Source of the DNA: Avena insularis
Lineage: Eukaryota > Streptophyta > Magnoliopsida > Poales > Poaceae
Direction: 5' to 3'
Length of the DNA: 64,000 nucleotides
Assembly: GCA_023614405.1 (NCBI GenBank)
Contig: CM042694.1
Span: forward strand, 131,073,711-131,137,710
Position 1 is the first letter of the stretch. Each line of letters starts with the position of its first letter. Of the stretch, positions 1-11,302 are shown piece after piece. A program made the translations under genes and the position numbers. The notes below the pieces were generated by a model. That model was given only the letters and a program-made list of their open reading frames with translations, did no database searches and had not been told where the DNA came from.

Positions 1-822
1 TACGGTTCGCGAATAATGCAGACATGATCGAGACCCTTCTCCGATCAATAATCAGCAATGAGACTGAGATCCGTCTCGATTCCTACACATTAAACGATGA
101 CTTCTGTGATCGTGAGAACCTTTAACGCTTGTAACCAAATCCCTTTGTCTCTCGATATATTACATGTCCGAGATTCGATCATCGGTATCTCCATACCTAG
201 TTTGATCTCGTTACCGACATGCACTCTTTTCTCGTTCCCGTGATATAACATTCTAGTGATCACATCACTTGCTTGCAAGCTATCCTAATGTGATATCACC
301 GAGAGGGCCCAGAGTATATCTATCCGTCATCTGGATTGACAAATTCCACTCTTGATCCATGAGCCTCAACATAACACCTTCGTAGTACTGAACCCATCTT
401 TATAGTCACCCTGTTACGGTGTGACGTTTGATGTTATCAAGATACTCTTCCGGTGTCAGCAATTAACATGATCTCATGGTCTAAGGATAAAGATTACTTC
501 GTATGATGTTATAGCAATATAAACATAATGACTTGATCATAATTCTATACTTCGGATGAATGTTCATCACATCATTCCACCAATGGTGTGACCTTGTTAT
601 TAACAACATCCAATGTCCATGATCAGGAAACCTTGATCATCTTGTTAATCAACAAGCTAGTCTATAAGAGAGGCATGACTAGGAACCCTTTTTGTTTATT
701 AAACACACATGTATTGATGTTTCCAAATCAATACAATTCTAGCATGTAAAATAAACATCTATCATGTATAAGGAATATATAATAACAACTTTATTATTGC
801 CTCTCAGGGCATATTTCCTTCA
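1..822 (-). mobile_element. Partial LTR of an Angela/BARE-like Copia element (family B)
   Basis: This stretch aligns by eye along its whole length with the right-hand part of the two LTRs at 51039-52689 and 57745-59386. It ends with the same CTCAGGGCATATTTCCTTCA, so its right edge is the true LTR end (TGAAGG on the minus strand). The left part lies outside the window, so solo LTR and full element cannot be told apart. It interrupts Gypsy sequence that resumes at 823. The five bases after it, GGATA, would be one half of the target duplication. The ORF at 90-278 is chance coding in LTR sequence. Confidence 0.85.
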
Positions 823-867
823 GGATAACCTCCGGGGAGAAATGGATGCAGCGCCGAACTGTGTAAG

Positions 868-1278
868 CTATTTATCCTCCGTATCAAGATCAACATTCGG
901 AATTACGTTCCGACGAAGGCCGAAGAACCGGATCCATAGCTCCTTTGTGGGCCATAATCCGGCATAGCCTTCGATCGTGGAGGCGAAAGCAGAGAGAGAT
1001 GTGATAGCATTGGCAGGAAGGTGGTGCGGCTGGAGTTTGTAGGTGTTCAACCAATCATGGAAAAAATCGCTAACTGGTAAACCGAACCCCCGCTGGAAAT
1101 GCGACAGGAACACCACATACTCACCTGGATTGGGTGAGGGGGCAAGTTCAGCGGAGGCGAGGCGTGCGGTGACGCCTGCGGGGATGCGCCTGGTGCGGTA
1201 GAGCTAATCCAGGTCATCCGGGCAGACCCAGGATCCAGCCCATGCACCACGGTTCACCGTCACGGCGTCTTCCTCCAT
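868..1278 (-). pseudogene. Antisense ORF of Gypsy element L, 'putative gypsy type transposon' (Transposase_28-like)
   Basis: Reading minus from an ATG at 1278 gives one frame starting MEEDAVTVNRGAW with a single internal stop (TAG, after PDDLD), then LYRTRRIPAG and EYVVFLSHFQRGFGLPVSDF, followed by a segment with LQPHHLPANAI and FGLRRNVIPN, ending at 868. The pattern 'V-F-x-x-F-x-R-G-F-G-L-P ... L-x-x-H-x-L-x-P-N' is what I recall for the N-terminal domain of grass proteins annotated as putative gypsy type transposon (PF04195). Its function is not known to me. It is short compared with full proteins of this type and ends at a stop near the inserted Copia LTR. It runs opposite to the LTR that follows it. 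Confidence 0.6.
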
Positions 1279-1550
1279 CTCCTGCTCGGCGACGACGAGC
1301 TCTTCTTTTATCATCTCGAGTTCGTTTCCCTCACTGGCGCTAGCAGCGGTGGGGGCAGCGGCCTAGACTGACAGCAACCCGTGGTGGAGGAGGTGCGCAG
1401 CATCGACGCAGGTGCGTGTGGAAGCAGTGCAGCGGCGGAGCTGCTACTCAGACATGGTGGTGGCGGCGCTGTCGCGGGAGAAGACGAAGAAGAAGAACTA
1501 GAGGCAGAGGGGCGTGGAAGTGGGAAAAGACCCAAGGGGCGCATCCCTCC

Positions 1551-1559
1551 CCTATTTAA
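1551..1559 (-). promoter_or_regulatory. Possible TATA box for the antisense ORF
   Basis: On the minus strand the bases read GTTAAATAGGGG, a good plant TATA-like context about 275 bp upstream of the ATG at 1278. It is oriented to drive the reverse ORF, not the LTR. No transcript evidence can be seen from sequence, so this is inference. Confidence 0.3.
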
Positions 1560-2030
1560 CCACTCCCTCGAGGAGGAAGTGGGATCGCGTTATGCAGATA
1601 TGCCACACGGTGTGGCCGTGTATAAACCAGATGGACCAATCAGCGAAGAGGCACACGGAGGACTACAGGGTGTAGTAGATCCCATGACGCGACGCATTGA
1701 TGCAGTTAACGAGGAGGCAGGCCAGACGTGACGTGCACTATAGTGATAACTGACAATTACTACAGCTGTTACTGTGGCCGGCCCTTAAAATGAGGCAACC
1801 TAATGATTAGCCTCCACGTGGGGAAGCGTACGAGAGAAGGAAAGATGACCCGGATGAGATTATGGTAACCCGGCTAGCAAGTGAAAACTTGAAATGTGCC
1901 AAGGGAAAGTAAACCCATGAGATCCGAGATAAGAGGTAACTCGGAGAAGGAGCACAAAGCTCGGTGAAATTGAACTTGTTGTGGCCTTAGCGGCTAAGGC
2001 AACTAAGACCGCACCAGCTTCGGGGACTAA

Positions 2031-2768
2031 TGTTGGGGGGATACCCCCGGGTAGGGTCACGTATAGGTATAAAGTTAGCCGAGGTACGGCAAGGTCAAAG
2101 CGAATGCTGGCGAGTTACCTCAAGGCGGGCGAATCTCGGTAACCTTGACCAGGATGTCCACCTAGCTGAGTCTCATCCGACTTAAGCCATAAGTCGGATA
2201 GATGAATCTAACTTGTATGCAGGAACAGGTGTGACCGGATCAACTACGATCCGGGTCATAGCAAGCTTCTAGGAGAAGAAAGGTATCTCGCTGGTCAAAA
2301 GTAACCCCGGTACGCACAACATGAGCGAAGCGGACAGGGGCGGGACCACCGAGGCGTGGCCGACAAAGGTGACGACACCGATGTCGGCTGACGCAGGCGC
2401 CGCAGAGGCTCACGTAACCTCTGCATGGATGACGCGGGGGGAAAAGCGACCCGGTCGGCTTACTATTTTGGGAGGAGGCATATTCCCTGGAATATGCTTC
2501 CATGTATGCCCTAGTTGGAGACCTAGCCGCCGCTATATAAGGAGGGCTAGGGCCTCTGTAGAAAGGGTTGAGTTTTACTGGGTTGATCTCTATTGGCTAG
2601 TTTCTACTTGGTTCCTGAGGGCTAGCTAGCGGTAAGAGTAAGAGAGTACCTTCTTCCTCCTCTCTCCAATACAGCTCGAGGAGCACTTGTAACCTTGGAA
2701 GTGAATCAAATATGAAACTTCTGTGTGTGGAATCACCACACTATCCCTCCCTGGATTCCCCTAATGCA
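2031..2768 (+). mobile_element. Probable 3' LTR of Gypsy element L
   Basis: The sequence begins TGTTGGGGGGATACCCCCGG, a start common to many grass Gypsy LTRs, right after a purine-rich tract. A TATA box (TATATAA, 2534-2540) sits in it, followed by a typical R/U5-like region with CTTGTAACC near 2688. The right end is not certain: I placed it at ...CTAATGCA (2768) because a CA is expected, but the partner LTR is outside the window. The ORFs at 2240-2629 are not recognised proteins. Confidence 0.5.
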
Positions 2769-3395
2769 ACTAGTCCCCACCTTTAGCCTATCCATGGCAT
2801 CTGCAGTGACACCACCACGACACTTAACCTTTGATCCTTGTCCATACCCATATTTGATTAAACCTTAGTATTTCTCTACCAATGATTGATATTGATTCAT
2901 CATTACCTAACCAAATATGTTCTATGGTAATTCTAAACTCTACAAAACAAGTATAATTGGATTTGGTGAAATCACCAAATATGGAGGACCATGAAAACCA
3001 AATCATCATATTATGAACCACAAAGATTAATATTTTATAATATATTTAGATAAATCTTGAATGAAAATAAGAAGGAACAAGATTCTATATACATGGATAA
3101 ACATCTCAAATTAGAACCATTAAGATTATTAAGTGAAACTAGAATAATTTCTATAAGATCTTCTTATAGGAAGAAAATCCTTAAAACTCTAATCATTATT
3201 AATATTTCTTAATGGAACAGACTTTTAATATAACGAATATATTTTGTTGCCCAGTAAGAAATTAAGATAAGATGATTATAAATTCTACAAACAATAATAT
3301 TCATAAGTTATATAGTTTCTGCACATTTTAAACATTTATGGAATTCATATTTGAAGTGAAATTATGAAAAACAGAAATAAAAATGGAAATAGAAA
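2769..3395. other. Unassigned AT-rich sequence
   Basis: About 630 bp with no recognisable gene. It is AT-rich, with short ORFs only. It lies between the Gypsy LTR and the point (about 3396) where similarity with repeat K starts. It may be a diverged 5' part of that repeat, because the complete K copy has a further 280 bp at its own left end, but I see no base-level match. Confidence 0.4.
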
Positions 3396-6300
3396 AAGAA
3401 AAGGGCAGCCAGCCGCTCCAAAGGCACGGCCAGCCCACATTGCTATCTCTCATTGCACCAACCGCCAAAGTTCTGGCTCACATCTGACCTAGCAGCACTG
3501 CCCACATACTGGTTTGTCATCGTCACTTCCACGCACACACACTGCTCGCTGGAGTACCTCACCGCCGCTCGATGCCGTCCGCCATCGTCATCACGATTCG
3601 ACCGCCCTGATGCTCACCGATGTCCCGAACCTCGTTGATAAGATCAACCGCGTCGACCTCTATCCACTCGTACCAGTCTTATCCTCTCCTTCGCCCTCTA
3701 GCGTTAGTTCCTCTTTCGCACTGAAACCCTAGCTCGGGAGGGAGCTCTGCTGTCACCATGGGAGCCTCCCCTGGCCTATCTGAGTGCACCACAACTCTTG
3801 CCTTGGTCTTCTTGCTCGTCTCTAGTAAGGCTTGCAAGCAGGCGCGTACCGTGTCAGCCGAAATTGAGCTCGGCACTTCGTCGGCCACCGCAGCCATCGT
3901 CGACAATCCACCGCGTCGGCCCTCCCCGTGTCTCACCGTCATCACCATCATCATCAGGGTGAGTTTCTGCATGTCCCTGTGCCCTCCACTCGCTCTCTCT
4001 CTCTCTCTCACTCTGCAGCGCCATACCGTCGTGCTCCGCCATCAGCCGCCGCTTGTGGTTGTCACCGGAGAAGCTCTGGTGACTAATAGCAGGCGGCGAC
4101 ACCACTTCCAAGTCTGCCTCAGTCTCCTTGTTCCAACGCCACCCTCCGTAGCCGCGCGCACGCTCGCATCCGCCGTCGCCGATGACCATCTAGTGGTGGC
4201 CGGTAAGGTGACGTCAGGCTGACGTCACACTCGCGTCACAGCCCAGCTAGCCAGCCAGATTGACCGGTCCACGCCCACATGGCCTGTCGACGTGGCCTAT
4301 GGCTCATCTGTCTGTGACTCAGATTAGGTTCGGTATGAGTATAAAAGTAGTTCCTGTTTAAGAAATAGGTTAAAAATTATAAATTCGATTATAAATATAT
4401 TTCAGGAATTTAGGAAAATAGTTAAATCTTAAAAAATTGAATATCTTTTGTTTTATAATTCAGAAAAATATATATGATATATCAAAATGTTCAGAAAAAT
4501 AAATTCTATAATATAAACCTATTATCATATTTTATTTTCCAACTTAAATAAATCATTAGTATTTATTAGTAAATAATCTATTGAGATAAATCTTAATAAA
4601 TATATTCTATTACTTAAAAACTCATAAAAATAAGTATAATATATCAAAAATATTAGAAAAACAAAATAAAGACTTATAAATTTATTTTATACCATTTTCT
4701 ATCACTTAAAAAATATTTATTATTTATTAGGTATTTATAAAGTGATAAAACTTGTAAAAATCATCTCTTATTATTTAAAATTCACAAAAATACTTATAAT
4801 ATACCAAAATGATCACAAAAATGAAATCTACACACTGAAAATATCAACTCATACTTTTGAAGTAAAATAAAAGTTAAAGGTCTAATAAATCTTATTCAAA
4901 CCCTTTTCTTTTATTTTAATTCATTAAAAATGTATAAGTACTTACTATTGCCCTGAGCATTATTTGTTTGAAGTCTAAAAATGTAATAACAAGTCAATTA
5001 GTGTTAAGCGAAGGTAACATAGGTCAAACCCTTTTAAATTATATCTACTAAAACTATAATCTCAAATTAAGGGTATTTTAGCTTTCCTAAAAGATTTTAC
5101 CAATTATAAAATCAACTAAAATAGTATATTGTTTATCACAAGAATCCTATGCACTTGTGACATAACAAAACTTTTATTTACTAATTCCTTCACCAGTTTG
5201 AGAAAACCACTTAAAGATTTAAACCAAATTTCAAAGTAATTGAAGTAATACCTATTATTTACTTGTTAAGTATAACCATTAATTTCTAAGATAGAGAGGT
5301 AAATGCATTCACTTATACTATGATTATTTAATGTAGTAATGTTTTCCTCTTTAAATAATCTTAGCTAATAAGAAACCTTAAAGTGTTAACCTTAAGTTTA
5401 AATACTTTTTACTTTGTAAAGTAATATTTTTATCAAAAGTTATTCTTTTAAGAAACATTAAAAGTAATCCTTAAACGCTTCTTTAAAAGGTCTAATTGAT
5501 TCTTAATCTTGTTTAAGAAATATTTTAGATACCATGATCCATTTGAATGCTTTAGTATTGTATACTACTTGTTGTATTTACTTATTGTTTCACACACTCT
5601 CACAAGCCTTAATAAAAGCACAAGTGTGAATCTGTTATAAAAGTGCAACACATTCTAAAGAACTCATTCCCAGTTTCCAAACCCTAGTTTAGATACGACT
5701 ATTCCGGGGATTCGTGTTTCTCAAATTGCATTACATTACTTATGCATCGTTGCATCTTGCTTCTTTAAAACATTAGTCCTTACCGGACCAATGATGCTAT
5801 TTACAGAATTTGGATCTTCTATTGTCTCGAAGACCGTGAGTGCATAATCTTGCAATCACAAAAGGCAAGTTCACAACTTGCTCATGTCCTTTGATTATTT
5901 TCTATGCTTGTAACTCAACTGTGTCATCACCTGCATTTCAAAAGGCTCGAAAATGCTATTTTCACAATTAACTGGAAATATCGGTTACTGATCCAGGGTG
6001 ATCAGCTAATCTATCATAACTGGCAATGGAAACGCCATTGTACAGTAATGTATCATCTAGGACTTAACAACCAATGTCGCCAGTGATTCTAGCGCCGGAT
6101 ATTACGCGTCAACCATGAGATTTGGAATGGGACGGAGAAGTCAACTTTATCTTCTTCCTTTCATATGGAGGAAAGATGACCTTATCGTGACGTTGTGATT
6201 CCCGGTGTGGATCTAGCATATGGGTGGGCACCCTTAGGCCCCATGATTTTGGTGTCTAGATTATTTATGAGAGGCTGTCGGAGGTATAGCCGGACCTCTA

Positions 6301-6997
6301 GGGGCATCACCAGCTCATAGAGTCTTCGGGAACTCACCATGGTTGTAGCCTACCCTAGTTGGGGGATTAACGGAGGTGGAGTCAGCCCCGGAGGATCGTG
6401 CAGACATATGGGGTCGCGGAGAAGGCAACGATTGGCTTGGATCTTAAGTTGGGCCTCAAACCATGGAAGTTTGAACGGTGACATACTCCCGGCTGTGCAA
6501 CAAAGTTTAAGGTCTCTCGTGGAAAAAGTGACGCACCTCTGCAGAGTGTAAGAATTGTGACATGTTACTCCCTGTTCCGGGAAGGAGCTACGAACATAGC
6601 AGGAAAGGAACTCCATTAAGTTCCGGTCAACCTGTGAAGGCTGTCGGACATAGTTTTCAGAATAAAAGCAACCTTTGAAGAAATGTTTATGAAAACCTGC
6701 ATTGCCTACGACCTCTGGTCTTTGGCTGTAGAGATAGTGCATCATACACTCCTTTTTAGTGAACTTGTTGAGTACGCTCGTACTCAACCGTACCTTCTTA
6801 ACCCTTGCTAGGTTCTAAGCTATTGAAGACAATGTCAACAACAATTTTTGCTCAAGAAACCATCATCGACATCTCAAGTTCTTCAATTAAGTCAATGAAG
6901 TCAACATATACATCATCTGAAGTGAAGATAAAATGTCGATTTAGATAGGAGTAGATTCTCTAGCCATAAAACCTATTTCTGTAGAGCATTGCAATAG
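3396..6997 (+). repeat. Partial copy of the 3.7-kb long-LTR repeat K (copy 1)
   Basis: From AAGGGCAGCCAGCCGC this segment aligns almost throughout with 20190-23337. The match covers a GC-rich first part (to about 4250), an AT-rich middle (4330-5700) and the region up to TAGAGCATTGCAATAGC. It lacks the first 280 and last 285 bp of the complete copy at 19907-23621. It has 455 bp (5956-6410) absent from the other copy; the break there carries an ATG microhomology. The right end is cut abruptly at 6997 where Copia integrase sequence begins. ORFs at 3679-4222 and 6339-6787 are not recognised proteins and are degraded in the second copy. The orientation given is that of the other copy. Confidence 0.8.
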
Positions 6998-7909
6998 CCA
7001 AAAAGACATAGAAAAATCAATTGAAGACATAGACAAATCAGTTGAAGACATCATGGACCGCTCACTATCTAATAGGGTTCGGTTACGACGTTCCGACACA
7101 CCATTACATTGTAGTGTTCCGGCTGGCGTAAGCTGTGGGATAATCCCACAGTCCTTCAAGTGCATGCTAAACTCATAACTCAAATACTCGCCTCCTCGAT
7201 CCGATCGAAGATGCTTGATTTTCTTGTTAAGTTGATTCTCTACTTCTTTCTGAAATTCCTTGAACTTTTCAAAAGTTTCAGACTTGTGCTTCATTAAGTA
7301 GATATATCCATATCTGCTTAAGTCATCAGCAAAGGTAACAAAGTAACGATAACCATTGCGTGTTGAGATTCTCATTGGTCCACATACATCCGTATGTATG
7401 ATTCCCAGTAGGTCTACAACTCTCTCCACTGTCCCGGAGAACGGTGTCCTAGTCATCTTGTCCATGAGGCATGGCTCACATGTATCAAGGGATTCGAAAT
7501 CCAATGATCCAAGAAGCCCTTTTGAATGAAGCTTCTTCATGCGTTTTATGCCAATGTGACCAAGACGGCAATGCCACATAAACATGGAATTATCATCATT
7601 ATGCTTACAACATTTAACATCAACACTATGGATGTGTGTATTACAATCAAGATCAAGTAAGAATAAACCATCACACACAGGAGCATGAACATAGAAAATA
7701 TCATTCATATAAATTGAACAACCATTTGTTCCTGATTTAAATGAATAACGGTCTTGCAACAAGCAAGACCCACTCATAATGTTCATACTCAATGCGGGTA
7801 CATAGTAGCATTTATTCAAAACCAAAAACAATCCTGATGGCAGACGGAGATGCAGGGTGCCGACGGCCATCACTTCGACTCTCGAACCATTGCCGACACA
7901 CATCGTCAC
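6998..7909 (-). pseudogene. Copia pol fragment of D: pre-integrase and integrase core
   Basis: The frame contains the GAG-pre-integrase zinc region (WHCRLGHIGIKRMKKLHS, then DTCEPCLMDKMTRTPF) and the integrase core: IHTDVCGPM with the first Asp, FVTFADDLSRYGYIY with the second, and SDRGGEYLS with the catalytic Glu in GGEY. After NRTLLD the frame shows a 7-residue repeat (STDLSMS, SIDFSMS) caused by a 21-bp tandem duplication, then ends at the junction with repeat K. The reading frame runs on to 6941, but the last residues are K-derived. The missing second half of pol makes it non-functional. Confidence 0.85.
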
Positions 7910-8113
7910 CTCGTCCTTCCTCAGGCGCCTCCTACTCTATAGATCCTGCTGAGAGTTACAAATGTGAGCAACAGATCCGGTATCAAATACCCAGGTGTTA
8001 CTCCTGGCGCTTGTAAGGAATACATCAATAACATGTATGTCATATATACCTTTTTCCTTGGTACCTATCTTGCCGGCTCGCTTGTCTTCAAGGTACTTGG
8101 GGCAGTTGCGTTT

Positions 8114-8745
8114 CTAGTGCCCATCCCCTTTGCAGTAGTAGCACGTAGTGCCGGGCTTAGGGTCAGGCTTGGAAGTCTTTGAGGTACTGGCAACGAACTT
8201 GCCATCCTTCTTGGACTTCTTTCCCTTGACTTTTCCCTTTTGCCCCCACTTCTTAAAATTGGTGGTCTTATTGACCATCAACACTGTGTGCTCCTTCTTG
8301 ATTTCAACCTCAGCAGTTTTGAGCATGGCGAACACCTTAGCAAGGGTCTTAGTCATCCCTTGCATGTTGTAGTTCATCACAAAGCTCTTATAGCTAGGGG
8401 CAGCGAGTGCAGCACCCTATCAATCGCGAGCTCCTCCGGGATTTTGCAATCCAGGGAGTTCAAACGCTTAACATAGCCAGACATTTTGACCACGTGCTCA
8501 CTAATACTACTGTGCTCTTCCATTTTAGCAAAGAAGAAGAGCTCGGAAGCATCATACCTCTCTGTACAGGCCTATGGAGCAAAGACAGCCTTGAGATCCT
8601 CAATGGTCTCAAAAGCATTCATCTTCTCAAAACGCTTTTGAAGCTCCGGCTCCATGGCATAGAGCATTCCACTCTAGATGAGGGAGAAATCGTCTGCCTT
8701 GGACTGCTAGACATTCTTTTCGTCCTGGGAGGCGGAATCTGTAGG
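8114..8745 (-). pseudogene. Copia gag of D, C-terminal part with zinc knuckle
   Basis: Several frames together read a Copia gag: YAMEPELQKRFEKMNAFETI, then FFAKMEEHSSISEHVVKMSG, then MNYNMQGMTKTLAKVFAML, then a Lys-rich tail and CYYCKGDGH, a zinc-knuckle (CCHC) motif. Stops occur (for example where QSKADDFSLI and VFAP are followed by TAG) and there is at least one frameshift near 8380. It continues the gag N-terminus at 15662-15812 across element C. Confidence 0.8.
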
Positions 8746-8750
8746 CTTAG

Positions 8751-10338
8751 TGATACAATGCAAATGTATCTATAATTTTTGATGTTCCATGCTTGGTTTT
8801 ATCTACTTTCTTATGTTTTGTCCACACTTTGGAGTACTTTTCAGATGATTTTTTGGAATAACCTATTAACAAGAGCCACAGTGTCAGCTGCTTGTTTTCT
8901 GCTGTTTTTGGTTCCAAGAAGTCAGAAAAGGAATATTCTCGGAATTGGACGGGACAAAATCCAAAGTTATTATTTTACGGGGGGACACTTGGAGCCAGAA
9001 TACGAGGCGGAGAAGGGCCACAGGGCGGCCACACCACTTGGCCGCGTAGCTAGGCTTGGCCCGCGCCAGGGGGTGGTGTGGCTAGCCCAGGCACCCCCTC
9101 AGCCTCTCCTTCCGCCTATATATTGCCTCTGATACGGAAACCCTAAGTACCCGATCAAAAATCCATGAAAGAGTCTCAGACCACTGCCTCCATCCCTAGA
9201 TCGGGAGGATCTGAAGCTCTTCCTGCACCACAGCCGGAGAGGGAATTCACCCTGGAGGCCTTCTTCATCATCATGCCAGCCTCCGGTGTGATGCGTGAGT
9301 AGTTCATCTCTGTACTACGGGTCCATGTAGTAGCTAGATGGCTGGTTCTCCTCCTTTGTGCTATCATGTATAGATCTTATGAGCTCCGTTCATGATCAAG
9401 ATCATCTATTTGTAATTCTGCATGTTGTGTTTGCGGGGATCCAATGGATATTGAGATGCTATTTCAGATTGATTATTGATTCTATCATGTCTTTGTTATT
9501 TGTGATCTTGCATGCTTTCTGTTGTTAGTAGCTATCTTGGCCAAGTAGATGCTAGCAACTCCAAGAGTTAGTATTTATGCTCGATAGTGGGTTCATGCCT
9601 CCGTAACTGGGAAGTGACAAAAATATCTAAGGTACTAGATGTGTTGTTGCTACTAGGGAGAAAACAACAATCCTTTGTTCCTAGAACAATCGTATTGTTT
9701 ACTTTACATGCAATTCATAATGCAATAATCTGTTGCTTGCAACTTAATACTGGATGGGGTTCGGATGATAACCTGAAGGTGGATTATTAGTCATAGGTGC
9801 AGTTGGATGGCAGTCTATGTATAATATTGTAATGCCCAATCGAATCTCAAAGGAGTCAAGATGAGTAGTATATGCTTGTATGCTTTCTCGATGTTTGTCA
9901 ATTGCCGCGCTGTAATTTGTTCACCTAGCATGTTATCTATCTTAAGGAGAGCCACCTCTAGTGAACTATGGACCCCGGTCCTTTCTTTTACATACAATCT
10001 ACAATCAAACTGTTTACTGCTTTGTGTTTACTTTCTACAAACTATTACTTTCTTCCATTCGATATGTTTAATCCTTTGTTTTCAGCAAAACCGGTGAGAT
10101 TGACAACCTCGTCCCAAGTTGGGGACAGAGTTCTGTGGTTGTGTTGTGTAGGTCTCCACGTTGCTGCTAGCACCGGTAGTGCACCCTGCCAACATTCAGC
10201 TAGCAACACCTTTGGGGTGTTTCCTTGATCCTACTGGATTGATAACCTTGGTTTCGTACTGAGGAAAAACTTGCTGATGTGCTTATCATAGCTTCCTCTT
10301 GGGGTTCCCCAACGAGCTCGATATATTTTGGGACATCA
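8751..10338 (+). repeat. 5' LTR of element C
   Basis: This is 1588 bp, TG...CA. It contains a TATA-like CTATATATTGCC at about 9114, and the sequence aligns base by base with 14060-15656 apart from scattered substitutions and small indels. ORFs at 8779-9132 and 9861-10228 recur in the other LTR and are not genes. Confidence 0.9.
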
Positions 10339-10343
10339 AGCTC

Positions 10344-10437
10344 TTTTTCTGGCGCCGTTGCCGAGGACTTGAAGAAGAAGAAGAAGAAGCTCCCACGTCA
10401 ACCACGCGCCAGCAAATATTTTTCTGGCGCCGTTGCC
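10344..10437 (+). promoter_or_regulatory. Primer binding site region of C, duplicated
   Basis: The 19-base motif TTTTTCTGGCGCCGTTGCC occurs at 10344-10362 and again at 10419-10437, offset 75 bp. TGGCGCCGTTGCC is the tRNA-primer type usual in this Gypsy group (tRNA-Asp by recollection). The first copy lies 5 bp after the LTR and is the likely functional one. Confidence 0.7.
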
Positions 10438-10645
10438 AGGGAGTCAAGGACATTTTCACAAGGGGAGTCCCTCATAACCAATCTCTTTACTTTGTTGTTT
10501 TTGTTTTGCTTAGTTTCCTTTTGTTTTGTTTGCTTGTTTCTTTATCAAAAACACAAAAAAAATAGTTTTACAAGTTTGTTTTCTTTATTAAAAAACACAA
10601 AAAAATTAAGTCTTTCTATAGTTGTTACCTTCCCCTTAGCACACC

Positions 10646-11302
10646 ATGTTGATCCCTAAATTCACCCTGAAAGACCTTTCAATAGGTAATGGTTCTATAA
10701 TTGGAAAAGATAACATTGAAGAATTCTTTAATCATCTTAGTAAGCCTGAGGATATTGAGGATAGATCCCTTGCAGAACTTGCTCCAAACTATGAAATTGC
10801 TGCAGCTTCTTTAGTTCACATGTTGGAAGCTAGGTTTGTTAACCTTAACCCCTTAATGCAAGTAATGTTTCTTAAACTTAAAGAAATTGAGGACCCTGCA
10901 AAGAGGGATTTTATTCTAGAAACTTTTCTTAAGGAATTCTATGATGTTGCCAAAGAAGCTAGAAAACTCTTTGAACGTTTCAATATGCTAGGCTCATGTG
11001 TAGATATTGTTGGTACCCGAGAAAAAATGAGCAAAACTGAACCTAATGGGGAGGAAATTAAGATACCAACACCCTTCAAACTAGTAGCAATGCATGAAGC
11101 CATAGAAAAGAATCTTGATTGGATTGTTCCCGAAAACCCTATTGATGAAAATATTGAACCCAAGAGTATTGAGAGAGGATCCTCTACAACTTATTTGGAT
11201 GAGATACCTTGCCTTGTTGAAGATATTTCTGGTATATTGCTCTTAATGCTTCTTCATTTGAGAACACTTGATTCTTTTTCTTGCTTCTTATGCCTAACTT
11301 AA
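10646..11302 (+). CDS. Retroelement ORF of element C, gag-like, 218 codons
   Basis: An uninterrupted ORF starts MLIPKFTLKDLSIGNGS. It is Leu-, Glu- and Lys-rich and probably mostly helical, with LVHMLEARFVNLNPLMQVMF and EEIKIPTPFKLVAMHEAIEK. I recall near-identical ORFs in Triticeae non-autonomous Athila-type elements, but I cannot assign a function. It has no zinc knuckle and no protease or polymerase motif. The last 30 residues are hydrophobic and may be out of the original frame. The position just inside the 5' LTR is where gag is expected. Confidence 0.55.
   Translation: MLIPKFTLKDLSIGNGSIIGKDNIEEFFNHLSKPEDIEDRSLAELAPNYEIAAASLVHMLEARFVNLNPLMQVMFLKLKEIEDPAKRDFILETFLKEFYDVAKEARKLFERFNMLGSCVDIVGTREKMSKTEPNGEEIKIPTPFKLVAMHEAIEKNLDWIVPENPIDENIEPKSIERGSSTTYLDEIPCLVEDISGILLLMLLHLRTLDSFSCFLCLT

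Larger units (their letters stand above)
823..2030 (+). mobile_element. Internal 3' part of a Gypsy retrotransposon (element L)
   Basis: This segment lies between an inserted Copia LTR on the left and a probable 3' LTR starting TGTTGGGGGG at 2031. A polypurine-tract-like stretch (about 2017-2030, CTTCGGGGACTAA) directly precedes the LTR, which puts the element on the plus strand. No sense pol sequence is visible; it would lie to the left of the window. The only coding signal is on the opposite strand (868-1278). The rest, 1280-2016, holds Ser- and Pro-rich chance ORFs and no recognised gene. Confidence 0.55.

Noticed and set aside
1311..1731. Ser-rich minus ORF (1311-1544) and Gly/Glu-rich plus ORF (1381-1731)
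   Set aside because: Both are low-complexity translations of the same GC-rich stretch. The minus ATG lies only about 7 bp downstream of the likely TATA box, too close to be in the transcript.
3679..4222. ORFs of 110-154 codons in the GC-rich part of repeat K
   Set aside because: The second K copy does not keep the frames intact, the ORFs overlap on both strands, and no domain is seen.
9861..10228. ORFs repeated at 15179-15630
   Set aside because: The repetition comes from the two LTRs of element C and is not a gene duplication.
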